Source: Micromonospora sp. CCTCC AA 2012012 (lineage in GTDB: Bacteria; Actinomycetota; Actinomycetes; Mycobacteriales; Micromonosporaceae). Taken from it: 64,000 nucleotides of DNA. The position numbers and the translations under genes were made by a program. The notes under the pieces were generated by a model. That model saw only the letters and a program-made list of their open reading frames with translations. It did no database searches and was not told where the DNA came from. Of this stretch, positions 36,875 through 45,516 are shown piece after piece; the first letter of the stretch is position 1; every line of letters starts with the position of its first letter. The stretch covers positions 1,364,001 through 1,428,000 of the forward strand of contig NZ_CP159342.1 in assembly GCF_040499845.1 (NCBI RefSeq). The letters are read 5' to 3'.

Positions 36875-37465
36875 ATGGCCTTCGACGACGACGCGTGGGA
36901 TCCGTGGCCGCCTGAGGTGGTCGCCGACCGGCTGGCCGGTGTGGACGTGCCGTGGTGCGTGGCCGGGGGCTGGGCCCTCGACCTGTTCCGTGGTGCGACG
37001 ACCCGCAGCCACGGTGACCTGGAGATCGCCGTGCCGGCCGACCGGTTCGCCGAGGTGGCCGCGCGCTTTCCCGAGTGCGAGTTCCGGGTCGCCGGTGGCG
37101 GTCGGACGGTGCCGCTGTCGGCGGAGGCCCTGCGGGCGCACCACCAGACGTGGGCGTGGGAGCGGGACGCCGACGTGTGGCGCTTCGACGTGTTCCGCGA
37201 GCCGCACGACGGGGACACCTGGATCTGTCGGCGGGACGCGCGGCTGCGCCTGCCCTATGCGGAACTCATCCGGCGGGATCCGCAGGGTGTGCCGTACCTG
37301 CGGCCGGAGGTGGTGCTGTTGTTCAAGGCCAAGGCGCTGCGGGACAAGGACCGGGTCGACTTCGACGCCGTCCTGCCGCTGCTGTCGACCCCGCAGCGAC
37401 GGTGGCTGGACGACGCGCTGGCGCTGGTGCACCCGGCCCACGAGTGGCGGCGTCAGCTGAGCTGA
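36875..37465 (+). CDS. Nucleotidyltransferase-like protein (aminoglycoside/lincosamide adenylyltransferase fold)
   Basis: This 196-aa protein contains CVAGGWALDLFRGATTRSHGDLEIAV, the pattern of minimal nucleotidyltransferases such as lincosamide and 2''-aminoglycoside adenylyltransferases, where the usual motif is G-G-W...H-x-D-x-(D/E). The second acidic residue here is Glu. The C-terminal part has the VVLLFKAKALRDKDRVDFDAVL helix typical of the group. TACGGT lies 6 bases before the ATG (leaderless). Resistance activity is possible but not shown. Confidence 0.75.
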   Translation: MAFDDDAWDPWPPEVVADRLAGVDVPWCVAGGWALDLFRGATTRSHGDLEIAVPADRFAEVAARFPECEFRVAGGGRTVPLSAEALRAHHQTWAWERDADVWRFDVFREPHDGDTWICRRDARLRLPYAELIRRDPQGVPYLRPEVVLLFKAKALRDKDRVDFDAVLPLLSTPQRRWLDDALALVHPAHEWRRQLS

Positions 37466-37498
37466 GTCCGGGGTGCGGGCCGGTCCTACCGTGACGGC

Positions 37499-37711
37499 AT
37501 GACGACGATACTGACGGTGTTGGCGGTGCTGGCCGTCATCCTCGCGGCCGTCTTCGGTCACCTGGCGTTGCGGGACCGGCGGCGGCGCGGCACCGACGAG
37601 GACCGGGCCGCGGTGCGGGACGCCCACGCCACCCGGCACCGGGAGACGGCGCAGTGGCAGCACCCGGAGAGCGACGGCATCCGTCGCCCCCACCTGGGTG
37701 GCGGGGGATGA
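37499..37711 (+). CDS. Small single-span membrane protein
   Basis: This 70-aa protein has one N-terminal membrane segment (ILTVLAVLAVILAAVFGHLAL) followed by a charged RDRRRRGTDEDRAAVRDAHA region and His-containing tail. TACCGT lies 6 bases before the ATG, so it has its own leaderless promoter. No known family; function unknown. Confidence 0.65.
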   Translation: MTTILTVLAVLAVILAAVFGHLALRDRRRRGTDEDRAAVRDAHATRHRETAQWQHPESDGIRRPHLGGGG

Positions 37712-37716
37712 CCGGG

Positions 37717-38139
37717 TCAGCGGGCGACGCCGGCACCGGCGTCGCCCAGCGCGTCCCGCCAGCGGCGCATCCGCCAGGCCGCCGCACCGTTGAGCAGCTG
37801 GTCGACCAGGCCCGGCCGGTCGGTCGGGGCCGGCTCCGGGTGCCGGGTCCGAAAATCGGTGTACGCCCGCTGCTGCTCGGCGGTGGGGGAGGGCGCCTGC
37901 GCGCCGCCCCGGCCGACGAGGTGGAAGGCCTGCCCGCCGACGGTGAGCAGCAACGTGCCGAACCGGGACAGCCGGCCGGTGACCTGGCCGGGCGCGACGG
38001 CGAAGAGTTCCCGGCCGGCGCGGTCCCGGGCGCGCAGCCGTCCCTCGTGCAGGGTCATCAGGATCGGCTCGCAGCGGGCGCCGTTCCACCTGCTGCGTCG
38101 CCAGTAGACGATGCTGGCGTGAACCGGTTCGTGAGGCAC
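37717..38139 (-). CDS. Hypothetical protein
   Basis: This 140-aa protein has a beta-rich N-terminal part (CEPILMTLHEGRLRARDRAG, then ELFAVAPGQVTGRLSRFGTL) that resembles short PH/GRAM-like membrane-regulation domains, and a C-terminal basic helix (AAWRMRRWRDAL). GTG at 38139 is supported by a TACAGT box 6 bases upstream and no ribosome-binding site. It is divergent from the metallopeptidase gene. The domain comparison is tentative. Confidence 0.68.
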   Translation of the reverse strand: MPHEPVHASIVYWRRSRWNGARCEPILMTLHEGRLRARDRAGRELFAVAPGQVTGRLSRFGTLLLTVGGQAFHLVGRGGAQAPSPTAEQQRAYTDFRTRHPEPAPTDRPGLVDQLLNGAAAWRMRRWRDALGDAGAGVAR

Positions 38140-38286
38140 GGGCGCACTGTACCGGGAGGGTGCCACCGGCCGCTCGGCGGCGGAACCGCTGAACGACAAC
38201 GGGCGGTGGTGCGTGCTCAGGGGTGGCATCACCCGTCGGTGGACGGGGTAAGGGTGCCAACCAGGAGCGAGGCCGGGGAGGGCACC

Positions 38287-39039
38287 GTGGGGGAGCGCGC
38301 GCGAGGTCGGCAGCCGGGGCTGCTCGCCGGTCTGCTGGTGGCGGCGATGGTGGCCGGCGGCTGCATGGTGGGTGGGGTGAGCAGCCAGGGCGAGCCCGCG
38401 CAGCCCCGGCCGCAGCAGCCCCGGCAGCCCGCCTCGCCGGGCGCGCAGACCACCCGGGCCGACGGCACGACCAGCGTCGCCGAGTTCAAGCAGGACTTCA
38501 ACGACGCGCTGGGCGGCGCGCAGAGCTACTGGACCGCCCAGTTCCGGAAGTCCGGCAAGCGGTTCCAGCCGGTCCGCCGCGTGGTGCCGTACACCCGGGC
38601 GGGCGAGGTGTCCTGCGGTGGCCAGGGGCTGCCGCGCAACAACGCCGTCTACTGCTCGGCCGGCGACTTCATCGCCTACGACGTGAACTGGTCGGTGGCG
38701 GCGTTCCGGCAGGTCGGTGACGCGTTCCTGTTCTATCTGCTCGGCCACGAGTACGCCCACGGCGTGCAGGTGCGCCTCGGCATCCGCTACACCTACACCA
38801 TCCAGCAGGAACTCCAGGCCGACTGCATGGCCGGGGCGTACCTCGGTGACTCGGTCCGGGACGGCAGCCTGCGGCTGGAGGACGGCGACCTGGAGGAGTT
38901 CCGGGAGGGGCTGCTGGCGGTGGGCGACGACCCGGACCAGCCGTGGTTCGCGGAGGGCTCGCACGGCAGCGCCGAGCAGCGCACCGACTCCTTCTTCCGG
39001 GGGTACGAGAAGTCCCTCGGCGCCTGCGGGCTGAACTGA
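38287..39039 (+). CDS. Neutral zinc metallopeptidase, lipoprotein (YpfJ-like)
   Basis: This 250-aa protein has a lipoprotein signal peptide (GLLAGLLVAAMVAGGC, lipobox AGGC near residue 29), a Pro/Gln-rich linker and a putative neutral zinc metallopeptidase domain with HEYAH in LLGHEYAHGVQVR and a third-ligand Glu in QQELQADCMAGAYLG. Two Cys in SCGGQGLPRNNAVYCSAGDF probably form a disulfide. GTG at 38287 has GGGGAGG 5 bases upstream and gives the cleanest signal peptide. It would act at the outer face of the membrane; substrate unknown. Confidence 0.87.
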   Translation: MGERARGRQPGLLAGLLVAAMVAGGCMVGGVSSQGEPAQPRPQQPRQPASPGAQTTRADGTTSVAEFKQDFNDALGGAQSYWTAQFRKSGKRFQPVRRVVPYTRAGEVSCGGQGLPRNNAVYCSAGDFIAYDVNWSVAAFRQVGDAFLFYLLGHEYAHGVQVRLGIRYTYTIQQELQADCMAGAYLGDSVRDGSLRLEDGDLEEFREGLLAVGDDPDQPWFAEGSHGSAEQRTDSFFRGYEKSLGACGLN

Positions 39040-39139
39040 CGCGAGGATGCCGCAGGTCACGCCGGGGCGGGACGGGCGGTGCCGGGCCGCGCGGGGCTGA
39101 GAGGATCCCCGGGTACGCCCGCACGCCGAGGAGGCTCCG

Positions 39140-39817
39140 CTGAGCAGCACCCACCCCGCCGCCGTGCTCTTCGACATGGACGGCACGCTGGTCGACAGCG
39201 AGAAACTCTGGGACGTCGCGCTCGAGGAGCTGGCCGCCGAGTACGGTGGCACCCTCTCCGCCGCGGCCCGGCGCGCGATCGTCGGCACCAGCATGGCGGC
39301 CTCGATGCGGATCCTGCACGACGACCTCGGTCAGCCGGGCCGGGATCCCGAGGTGAGCGCCGCCTGGATCAACGCCCGCATCCTGGAGCTGTTCCGCACC
39401 GGCCTGAGCTGGCGGCCCGGTGCGTCCGCTTTGCTGCGGGCGGTACGCGCCGCCGGCATCCCGACCGCGCTGGTCACCTCCAGCGGGCGGGCGCTGGTGG
39501 AGATCGCGCTGGACACGCTGGGGCGGGACAGTTTCGACGTGGTGGTCTGCGGCGACGAGGTGGACGCGGCCAAGCCGCACCCGGAGCCGTACCTGACCGC
39601 CGCTCGGCTGCTGGGCGTGCCGATCGAGCGGTGTGTGGCGATCGAGGACTCGCCGACGGGGGTGACCAGCGCGCTCGCCGCCGGTGCGGCGGTGCTGGCC
39701 GTACCGCTGGACGTGCCGGTGCCAGCGGCGGACGGCGTACACCAGGTGACGAGCCTGACCGCGGCGGACCTGGAGCTGCTGGCCGCCCTGCTCGGCGAGC
39801 CGCCCCCCGGTCGGTGA
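39140..39817 (+). CDS. HAD-superfamily phosphatase (beta-phosphoglucomutase-like)
   Basis: This 225-aa hydrolase has the HAD motifs: nucleophile in VLFDMDGTLVDSE, motif II in TALVTSSGRA, Lys in AAKPHPEPYL and motif IV in AIEDSPTGVTSA. The cap is the helical type of phosphoglucomutase-like and sugar-phosphate phosphatases. GAGGAGG at 39128-39134 points to a CTG start at 39140, which gives the normal N-terminal extension; GTG at 39164 would begin directly at the nucleophile strand with no ribosome-binding site. Confidence 0.88.
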   Translation: MSSTHPAAVLFDMDGTLVDSEKLWDVALEELAAEYGGTLSAAARRAIVGTSMAASMRILHDDLGQPGRDPEVSAAWINARILELFRTGLSWRPGASALLRAVRAAGIPTALVTSSGRALVEIALDTLGRDSFDVVVCGDEVDAAKPHPEPYLTAARLLGVPIERCVAIEDSPTGVTSALAAGAAVLAVPLDVPVPAADGVHQVTSLTAADLELLAALLGEPPPGR

Positions 39818-39831
39818 CCGGAGGGCGGCTC
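39797..39831. terminator. Hairpin overlapping HAD gene stop
   Basis: A 16-bp inverted repeat with one mismatch (39797-39812 with 39816-39831) spans the stop codon, between convergent genes. Confidence 0.65.
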
Positions 39832-39844
39832 GCCCGGCTCACCC

Positions 39845-42394
39845 TCAGTCGTGGGCGATGGCGTTCAGCACGTTGATCCGGGCGGCCCGGACGGCGGGCA
39901 GCACCGCGGCGATCACGCCGATGATCGCGGCGAGCCCCAGGAAGAGCCCCATCTGGCCCCACGGCAGGACCAGGTCGGTGATGCCCTCGTCCTTGAGCGC
40001 CCGGACCACGGCGGCGCCGAGTCCGGTGCCGACCGTGACGCCGAGCAGCGCCCCGAAGATCGAGATCACCACCGCCTCGACGGTGATCATCCGCATGGTC
40101 TGCGCCCGGCGCAGCCCGATCGCCCGCAGCAGGCCCAGCTCCCGGGTCCGCTCCAGCACCGACAGGGCGAGGGTGTTGATGATGCCGAGCACGGCGATCA
40201 CGATGGCCAGCGCCAGCAGGATCTGGATCATCCGCAGCGGGGTGTCGAGCTGGCTGGTCTGCTGCTTGATGAACGCGTCCCGGTCCGCCACCGACACCTC
40301 GGGGCTGTCGGCCAGCAACGACTTCACCTGCGGCTGCACGTCGTCGACCCGCGCGCCGGGCGCGAGCTGCACGAAGCCCTGGATGGGCTGCGGGATGGCG
40401 AAGTCCTTCGCCGCCTGCGCCGGCAGCATCACCGGGTTGGTGACCTGGGAGCTTTCGTAGATGCCGCTGACCGTGTAGGTCTTCGGCTCGCCGCGGGACA
40501 GCTGCACCGTCAGCTGGGAGCCGACCGACACGTTGCGGGACTTCGCGGTGTCGGAGCTGACCAGGATCTGGTCCGGGCCGAGCCGGCTGATGTCACCGGC
40601 GGTGGCCTTCGCGCCGAAGATCCGCTCCAGCGCGGCGACGTCGCTGGACGCCCCCACGAAGGTGCGGGTGCCGTTGACGGTGGCCATGTCGCCGTACTCG
40701 CCGTCGACGATCTGCACGCCCGGGATCGCCGCGGCCTTCTCCAGCACCGCCGGGTCGAAGCTCGGCGGGCGCGGCCCGCTCTGCGCCCCGGAGATCACCA
40801 GCTCGGCCTTGATGGTGTCGGCGGCGACCTTGCTGATGCTGCCCTTGGCCGAGTCGAGGATCACCGTCACGCCGGTGACCAGCGCGATGCCGACCATCAG
40901 CGCGGCCGCCGTGATGGCGGTGCGACGGGGGTTGCGGCCGGAGTTCAGCCGGCCCAGCCGGCCCGGCACCGACCAGGCGAAGATCGCCCCGAGCAGCGAC
41001 ACCACCGGCCGGCTGATCAGCGGGGTCAGCAGCGCCACCCCGATGAAGGCGAACAGCACGCCGGCGAGGATGGTGGCCAGGGTGTTGTCGCCGGCGTGGC
41101 CGTCCAGGCCGAGGAAGAGCAGCACCGCGCCGATCGCGGTCACCACCGCGCCGGCCACGGTGACCTTGGTCAGCGGCCGGTCCGGGGTGGCCACGTCCTG
41201 CATCGCGGCGATCGGCGGGATCCGGGACGCCCGCAGCGCCGGCAGCAGCGCCGCCACCACGGTGATCACCAGGCCGACGCCGAACGCCCCGATCACGGCC
41301 GCGGCCGGCACGCCCAGCGACGACAGCGCGAGGCCGCCCGCCAGCTTGCCGAAGAGGTACGCCAGCAGCGCGCCCACGCCGATGCCGGCGGCGAGCCCCA
41401 GCACCGACGCGATCAGGCCCACCATGACGGCCTCCAGCACCACCGAGCCGATGATCTGCCGGCCGCTGGCGCCGATGGCACGCATCAGGGCCAGCTCCCG
41501 GGTCCGCTGCGCCACGATGATCGAGAAGGTGTTGAGGATCAGGAAGGTGCCCACCAGCAGCGCCACCGCGGCGAAACCGAGCAGGATCTTGTTGAAGAAG
41601 GAGAGCCCCTCCTTCAGCCCGGCGGAGGCGTCGGCGGAGACCTGCTTGCCGGTCTTCACCTCGTAGTCGCCGCCGACCGCGCGGGCCACGTCGTCCCGCA
41701 GCGCGCTGTCGGTCACCCCGGCGGCGGCCTTGACGGTGATGTTGTTGAACACGTCCCGCTGGCCGAGCATCAGCTGCTGGGCGACCGGGGTGGTGAAGGC
41801 GACCTCGTTGACGCCGCCGACGGAGTCCCGGTCGCCGCTGTAGCCGAAGACACCGACCAGGGTGAACACCTTCTTCGGCGCCAGGGTCAGCACGCCGACC
41901 CGGTCACCGACCTTGACCTTCGCGGCCTTCGCCAGCGCCGCGTTCACCACGATCTCGTCGTCGGCGCGCGGCTCCCGACCCTCCCGCAGCTTCAGCAGGT
42001 CGCTCTCGCCCTGCCAGTTCTCGCCCAGCTGCGGCGGCCCGAACGAGGTGACCACCTTGCCGTCGCTGCCGATCAGCCGGGCGCCGTCGGTGGCGACCAC
42101 ACCGGTCGCCTCGGCCACCCCGGGGACCGCGCGGACCTTCTCCAGCGTGGCGGCCGGCACGGGCGCGGCGACCTGCTCGCCCTCGCTCTCGCCCACCGCG
42201 ACCTTCGGCTTCGCCGCCACGTTCACGTCGACGCCCTGGTACGCGTCGGCGAAGACCGCGTCGAAGGACCGGCCGAGGGTGTCGGTGAGCACGAACGCGC
42301 CGGAGACGAACATGACGCCCAGCACCACGGCCAGGCCGGAGAGGAGCAGCCGGACCTTCCGGGCCAGCAGGCTCTTCAACGTCGCGCGGAACAT
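39845..42394 (-). CDS. ABC transporter permease, two FtsX domains (MacB/LolE-type)
   Basis: This 849-aa protein has the duplicated FtsX layout: an N-terminal membrane helix, a large extracytoplasmic domain, three helices near residues 270-400, another block of helices, a second extracytoplasmic domain, and three C-terminal helices (from AIVIAVLGIINTLALSVLERT). Such permeases drive mechanotransmission or export of lipids, peptides or drugs rather than simple uptake. ATG at 42394 overlaps the ATPase stop by one base. It pairs with the LolD/MacB-type ATPase. Confidence 0.92.
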   Translation of the reverse strand: MFRATLKSLLARKVRLLLSGLAVVLGVMFVSGAFVLTDTLGRSFDAVFADAYQGVDVNVAAKPKVAVGESEGEQVAAPVPAATLEKVRAVPGVAEATGVVATDGARLIGSDGKVVTSFGPPQLGENWQGESDLLKLREGREPRADDEIVVNAALAKAAKVKVGDRVGVLTLAPKKVFTLVGVFGYSGDRDSVGGVNEVAFTTPVAQQLMLGQRDVFNNITVKAAAGVTDSALRDDVARAVGGDYEVKTGKQVSADASAGLKEGLSFFNKILLGFAAVALLVGTFLILNTFSIIVAQRTRELALMRAIGASGRQIIGSVVLEAVMVGLIASVLGLAAGIGVGALLAYLFGKLAGGLALSSLGVPAAAVIGAFGVGLVITVVAALLPALRASRIPPIAAMQDVATPDRPLTKVTVAGAVVTAIGAVLLFLGLDGHAGDNTLATILAGVLFAFIGVALLTPLISRPVVSLLGAIFAWSVPGRLGRLNSGRNPRRTAITAAALMVGIALVTGVTVILDSAKGSISKVAADTIKAELVISGAQSGPRPPSFDPAVLEKAAAIPGVQIVDGEYGDMATVNGTRTFVGASSDVAALERIFGAKATAGDISRLGPDQILVSSDTAKSRNVSVGSQLTVQLSRGEPKTYTVSGIYESSQVTNPVMLPAQAAKDFAIPQPIQGFVQLAPGARVDDVQPQVKSLLADSPEVSVADRDAFIKQQTSQLDTPLRMIQILLALAIVIAVLGIINTLALSVLERTRELGLLRAIGLRRAQTMRMITVEAVVISIFGALLGVTVGTGLGAAVVRALKDEGITDLVLPWGQMGLFLGLAAIIGVIAAVLPAVRAARINVLNAIAHD

Positions 42395-43161
42395 CAGTTG
42401 CTCACCTCGGCCGGGGTGTCCAGCTTCTTCATCGTGTCCAGCACCGTCTCGGCGGTCGGCTCGATCAGCTCGGAGACGATCTGCCCGTCGGCGAGGAAGA
42501 CCACCCGGTCGGCGTACGCGGCGGCGGTCGGGTCGTGGGTCACCATCACGATGGTCTGGCCGTGCTCGCGTACGGAGTTGCGTAGGAAGTTCAGCACCTC
42601 CGCGCCGGAGCGGGAGTCCAGGTTGCCGGTCGGCTCGTCGGCGAAGATCACCTCGGGGCGGGAGACCAGCGCCCGGGCGCAGGCGACCCGCTGCTGCTGG
42701 CCGCCGGAGAGCTGCGCCGGACGGTGCCCGAGCCGGTCCCGCAGACCGACCGTGTCGATCACCGTGTCGTACCAGGCCCGGTCGGGCTTGCGCCCGGCGA
42801 TCGACAGCGGCAGCAGGATGTTCTCCTCCGCGGTCAGCGTGGGCAGCAGGTTGAACTGCTGGAAGATGAAGCCGACCTTGTCGCGGCGCAGCTTCGTCAG
42901 CCCGGCGTCGCCGAGCCCCGTCACGGTGGTGTCGCCGATCGCCACGGTGCCCTTGGTGACCGAGTCGAGGCCGGCCAGGCAGTGCATCAGCGTCGACTTG
43001 CCGGAGCCGGACGGCCCCATGATCGCCGTGAACCGGCCGCGTTCGAACTCCGCGCTGACTCCGCGCAGGGCGGCCACCTGGGCCTCACCGCTGCCGTACA
43101 CCTTCCACACGTCGTTGGCCCGGGCCGCGGCCTGCGCCTGCTGGCCTACCGTCGCCGTCAC
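42394..43161 (-). CDS. ABC transporter ATP-binding protein (LolD/MacB-type)
   Basis: This 255-aa ATPase has Walker A GPSGSGKST, the signature LSGGQQQRVACARAL, Walker B VIFADEPTG and the switch His in MVTHDPTAAAYADR. GTG at 43161 has a weak GAGG site. It is co-transcribed with the FtsX permease. A promoter-like pair on the minus strand (TTGACC at 43408-43403, TAGCGT at 43383-43378, 19-bp gap) suggests a leader of about 200 nt. The two-component genes upstream on the same strand are likely regulators. Confidence 0.93.
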   Translation of the reverse strand: MTATVGQQAQAAARANDVWKVYGSGEAQVAALRGVSAEFERGRFTAIMGPSGSGKSTLMHCLAGLDSVTKGTVAIGDTTVTGLGDAGLTKLRRDKVGFIFQQFNLLPTLTAEENILLPLSIAGRKPDRAWYDTVIDTVGLRDRLGHRPAQLSGGQQQRVACARALVSRPEVIFADEPTGNLDSRSGAEVLNFLRNSVREHGQTIVMVTHDPTAAAYADRVVFLADGQIVSELIEPTAETVLDTMKKLDTPAEVSN

Positions 43162-43466
43162 GTCATCTACCTCTTCCGTCCGCTGCTGATCCGCACCGCC
43201 CCCGTGGTCGGTGCGGCAGATCCCATCCTCGGTGCCACCGGCGGTGAATCCGTCCGACCCCGGGCGTAGCCGGGCCGGAAATCTCACTGCGGGTCGCCCC
43301 CGATGCCGACTCAGGGTCGCCCCCGAGACGTCGCCCGAACGACCGGTTTTCCGGCGCGCGGGACGCCTGCGCCGTCGACGCTAGGACCTGACGTCGCGTC
43401 ATGGTCAACCGCGCCGCGCCCCCGACGGTCACGGTAGGTGACGACGACAACATGCCCCGGCGGTGC
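43162..43466 (-). promoter_or_regulatory. 305-bp intergenic region upstream of ABC exporter
   Basis: No gene is seen. It contains the putative -35/-10 pair described for the ABC ATPase (TTGACC and TAGCGT) and a GACCTGACGTCGCGTC stretch between and beside them (43385-43400) that could be a regulator site. The response regulator gene ends at 43467. Confidence 0.4.
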
Positions 43467-44153
43467 TCACCCGCGCGGGCGGACCAGGCCCGTCTCGTAC
43501 GCCAGCACGACCGCCTGCACCCGGTCGCGCAGGCCCAGCTTGGTCAGCACGTGCCCCACGTGCGTCTTGATCGTCGTCTCGCTGACCGACAGCGCTCGGG
43601 CGATCTCGGCGTTGGACAGCCCCCGGGCGACCTGCACCAGCACCTCCCGTTCCCGTTCGGTGAGCGTGCCGAGCGCCTTCGGCGGACCCGCCGACGGGTC
43701 CGGCAGGACGTCGGCGAAGCGGTCCAGCAGCCGCTTGAGGATGCGCGGCGCGACCACCGCCTCCCCGGCGGCGACCGTGCGGATCGCGGTCACCAGGTCC
43801 TCCGCCGGGACGTCCTTGGCCAGGAAACCGCTCGCCCCGGCCCGCAACGCGCCGACCACGTACTCGTCCAGGTCGAAGGTGGTGAGGATCAGCACCCGCA
43901 CCGGCAGTCGGGCGTCGACGATCGCCCGGGTGGCGGCGACCCCGTCCATCCGCGGCATCCGGATGTCCATCAGCACCACGTCCGGCAGCAGTCGGCGGGA
44001 CAGCTCGACCGCCTCCGCGCCGTCCCCGGCCTCCGCGACGATGTCCAGGTCCTCCTCGATGCCCAGCACCATCCGGAAGCCGGTCCGCAGCAGCGGCTGG
44101 TCGTCGGCGAGCAGGATCCGTACCGGCCGCTTCGGCGCCGTGCCCTCGGTCAT
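43467..44153 (-). CDS. NarL/LuxR-family response regulator
   Basis: This 228-aa regulator has a receiver domain with acidic pocket LLADDQPLLR, phospho-acceptor Asp in DVVLMDIRMPRMDG and Lys in LAKDVPAED, followed by a LuxR HTH (LTEREREVLVQVARGLSNAE, then SVSETTIKTHVGHVLTKL). ATG at 44153. It lies 93 bp after the kinase gene on the same strand. It probably controls the neighbouring ABC exporter, as such pairs commonly do. Confidence 0.93.
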   Translation of the reverse strand: MTEGTAPKRPVRILLADDQPLLRTGFRMVLGIEEDLDIVAEAGDGAEAVELSRRLLPDVVLMDIRMPRMDGVAATRAIVDARLPVRVLILTTFDLDEYVVGALRAGASGFLAKDVPAEDLVTAIRTVAAGEAVVAPRILKRLLDRFADVLPDPSAGPPKALGTLTEREREVLVQVARGLSNAEIARALSVSETTIKTHVGHVLTKLGLRDRVQAVVLAYETGLVRPRG

Positions 44154-44246
44154 CGTGTCCCCCGTCGTGCTGGTCGTCGTGCGCGTCCCCGGCCCTGGCC
44201 CGCCGCCCGGGCCCGCCGGTCCGCCCGGTCCCGGCCGGCGGGGCGC

Positions 44247-45440
44247 TCACGCCGGCACCGTCCCGAGCGGCTCCACCGGGATCCGGGCGGAGACCCGGAA
44301 GCCGCCGCCCGGCCGGGCGCCGGTCCGCAGGGACCCACCGTAGAGGGCCACCCGCTCCCGCATGCCGACCAGACCGTGCCCGACCCGGTCGGGTGCCGGG
44401 GCCGGGCCCCGCCCCGTGTCGTCCACCACCACCGTCACGTCTCCGTCGGCGAACCCGAGCCGCACCGACGCGGTCGCCGTCCCGGCGTGCTTGAGCGCGT
44501 TGGTCAGCGCCTCCTGCACGATCCGGTAGACGGTCAGCGCCACGCCCTGCTCCATCGGGCCGGGCGTGCCGTCGACCTGCAGGGCCACCGGCAGCCCCGC
44601 CTCGCGGACCTGCTCCACCAGCGATTCGATGCCGGCCAGGCCGGGCTGCGGCGCCAGGTCGGCGGCCGGCTCCGCCTCGGTACGCAGCACGTCCAGCAGT
44701 CGGCGCAGCTCCCGCAGGGTGGCCCGGCTGGTGTCCTCGATGGTGGCGATCGCCCCGTCCGCGGCGTCCGGGTCCCGCCGCAGCACCCGGCGGGCGCCGG
44801 TGGCCAGCACCCCCATCACGCTGACGTGGTGCGCCACCACGTCGTGCAGCTCCCGGGCGATGCGGCGGCGTTCGTCCGCCACCGCCTGCTCCGCGAGGGC
44901 CCGCTGGGTGCGCTCGGCCACCCGGGCCCGCTCGCGCAGCACCTGCGTCGACTGGCGGCGGGCGTGCACCGCCCGGCCCACCGCGTACGCCACCGTGGCG
45001 GTGAGCGCGTTGTTGAGCACCAGGTAGGCGGTGCCGATCTCCAGCGGGCCCTCCATCGGCGCCACCGCGTTGGTGACCGCCACCGGCACCCAGAGCAGCA
45101 CGGTGGCCAGCACTGCCGGACGCGCCGACCGGTGCGCCGCCATCGTGTACGTCAGCACGACGAACGTCAGGCTCTGCGTGGTCGGCGCGTGCCCGAGCAG
45201 CGCCGGCACCGCGAGGGTGGCCACCGCGGCGCCCACCGCCGGCCACGGCGCGACCCGGCGCAGGGCCACCGGCGCCGCGCCGAGCGCACTCCAGCCCAAC
45301 GCGGCCGGCAGCCGCGCGGGCCAGAACTCCCGCGGCGTGAGCAGGATGAACAGGACCTCCAGCAGCACCAGCCCGACCGCGAAGAGCCCGTCGGCGGCCA
45401 GCGGCCGGCGACGCGCCCACGCCTTCAGCCGGTCGGTCAT
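44247..45440 (-). CDS. Sensor histidine kinase (DesK/NarX-type)
   Basis: This 397-aa kinase has a membrane sensor region with about five to six hydrophobic segments (residues 15-165), a short coiled coil, a HisKA_3 dimerisation domain with phospho-His in RIARELHDVVAHHVSVMG, and an HATPase with N box EALTNALKHAGTA and G boxes VDDTGRGPAP and GHGLVGMRERVALYGG. A TAGCGT box 6 bases before the ATG at 45440 indicates a leaderless start; GTG at 45446 overlaps that box and is rejected. The signal is probably membrane stress. Confidence 0.92.
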   Translation of the reverse strand: MTDRLKAWARRRPLAADGLFAVGLVLLEVLFILLTPREFWPARLPAALGWSALGAAPVALRRVAPWPAVGAAVATLAVPALLGHAPTTQSLTFVVLTYTMAAHRSARPAVLATVLLWVPVAVTNAVAPMEGPLEIGTAYLVLNNALTATVAYAVGRAVHARRQSTQVLRERARVAERTQRALAEQAVADERRRIARELHDVVAHHVSVMGVLATGARRVLRRDPDAADGAIATIEDTSRATLRELRRLLDVLRTEAEPAADLAPQPGLAGIESLVEQVREAGLPVALQVDGTPGPMEQGVALTVYRIVQEALTNALKHAGTATASVRLGFADGDVTVVVDDTGRGPAPAPDRVGHGLVGMRERVALYGGSLRTGARPGGGFRVSARIPVEPLGTVPA

Positions 45441-45516
45441 GCGCACACGCTAACCGCCCGGGCGGCCGATCCCTCGTCGCCGGAGCCGAACCCGGCGTCC
45501 TCCCCGAGGAGGAGGG

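Noticed and set aside
36875..37465. Named antibiotic-resistance gene
   Set aside because: Only the fold motif is visible; sequence alone cannot justify a resistance gene symbol.
39851..43189. Plus-strand open frame of over 1,100 codons opposite the ABC exporter genes
   Set aside because: It has low-complexity Arg/His/Gln composition and no domain, and lies opposite clear FtsX and ATPase genes.
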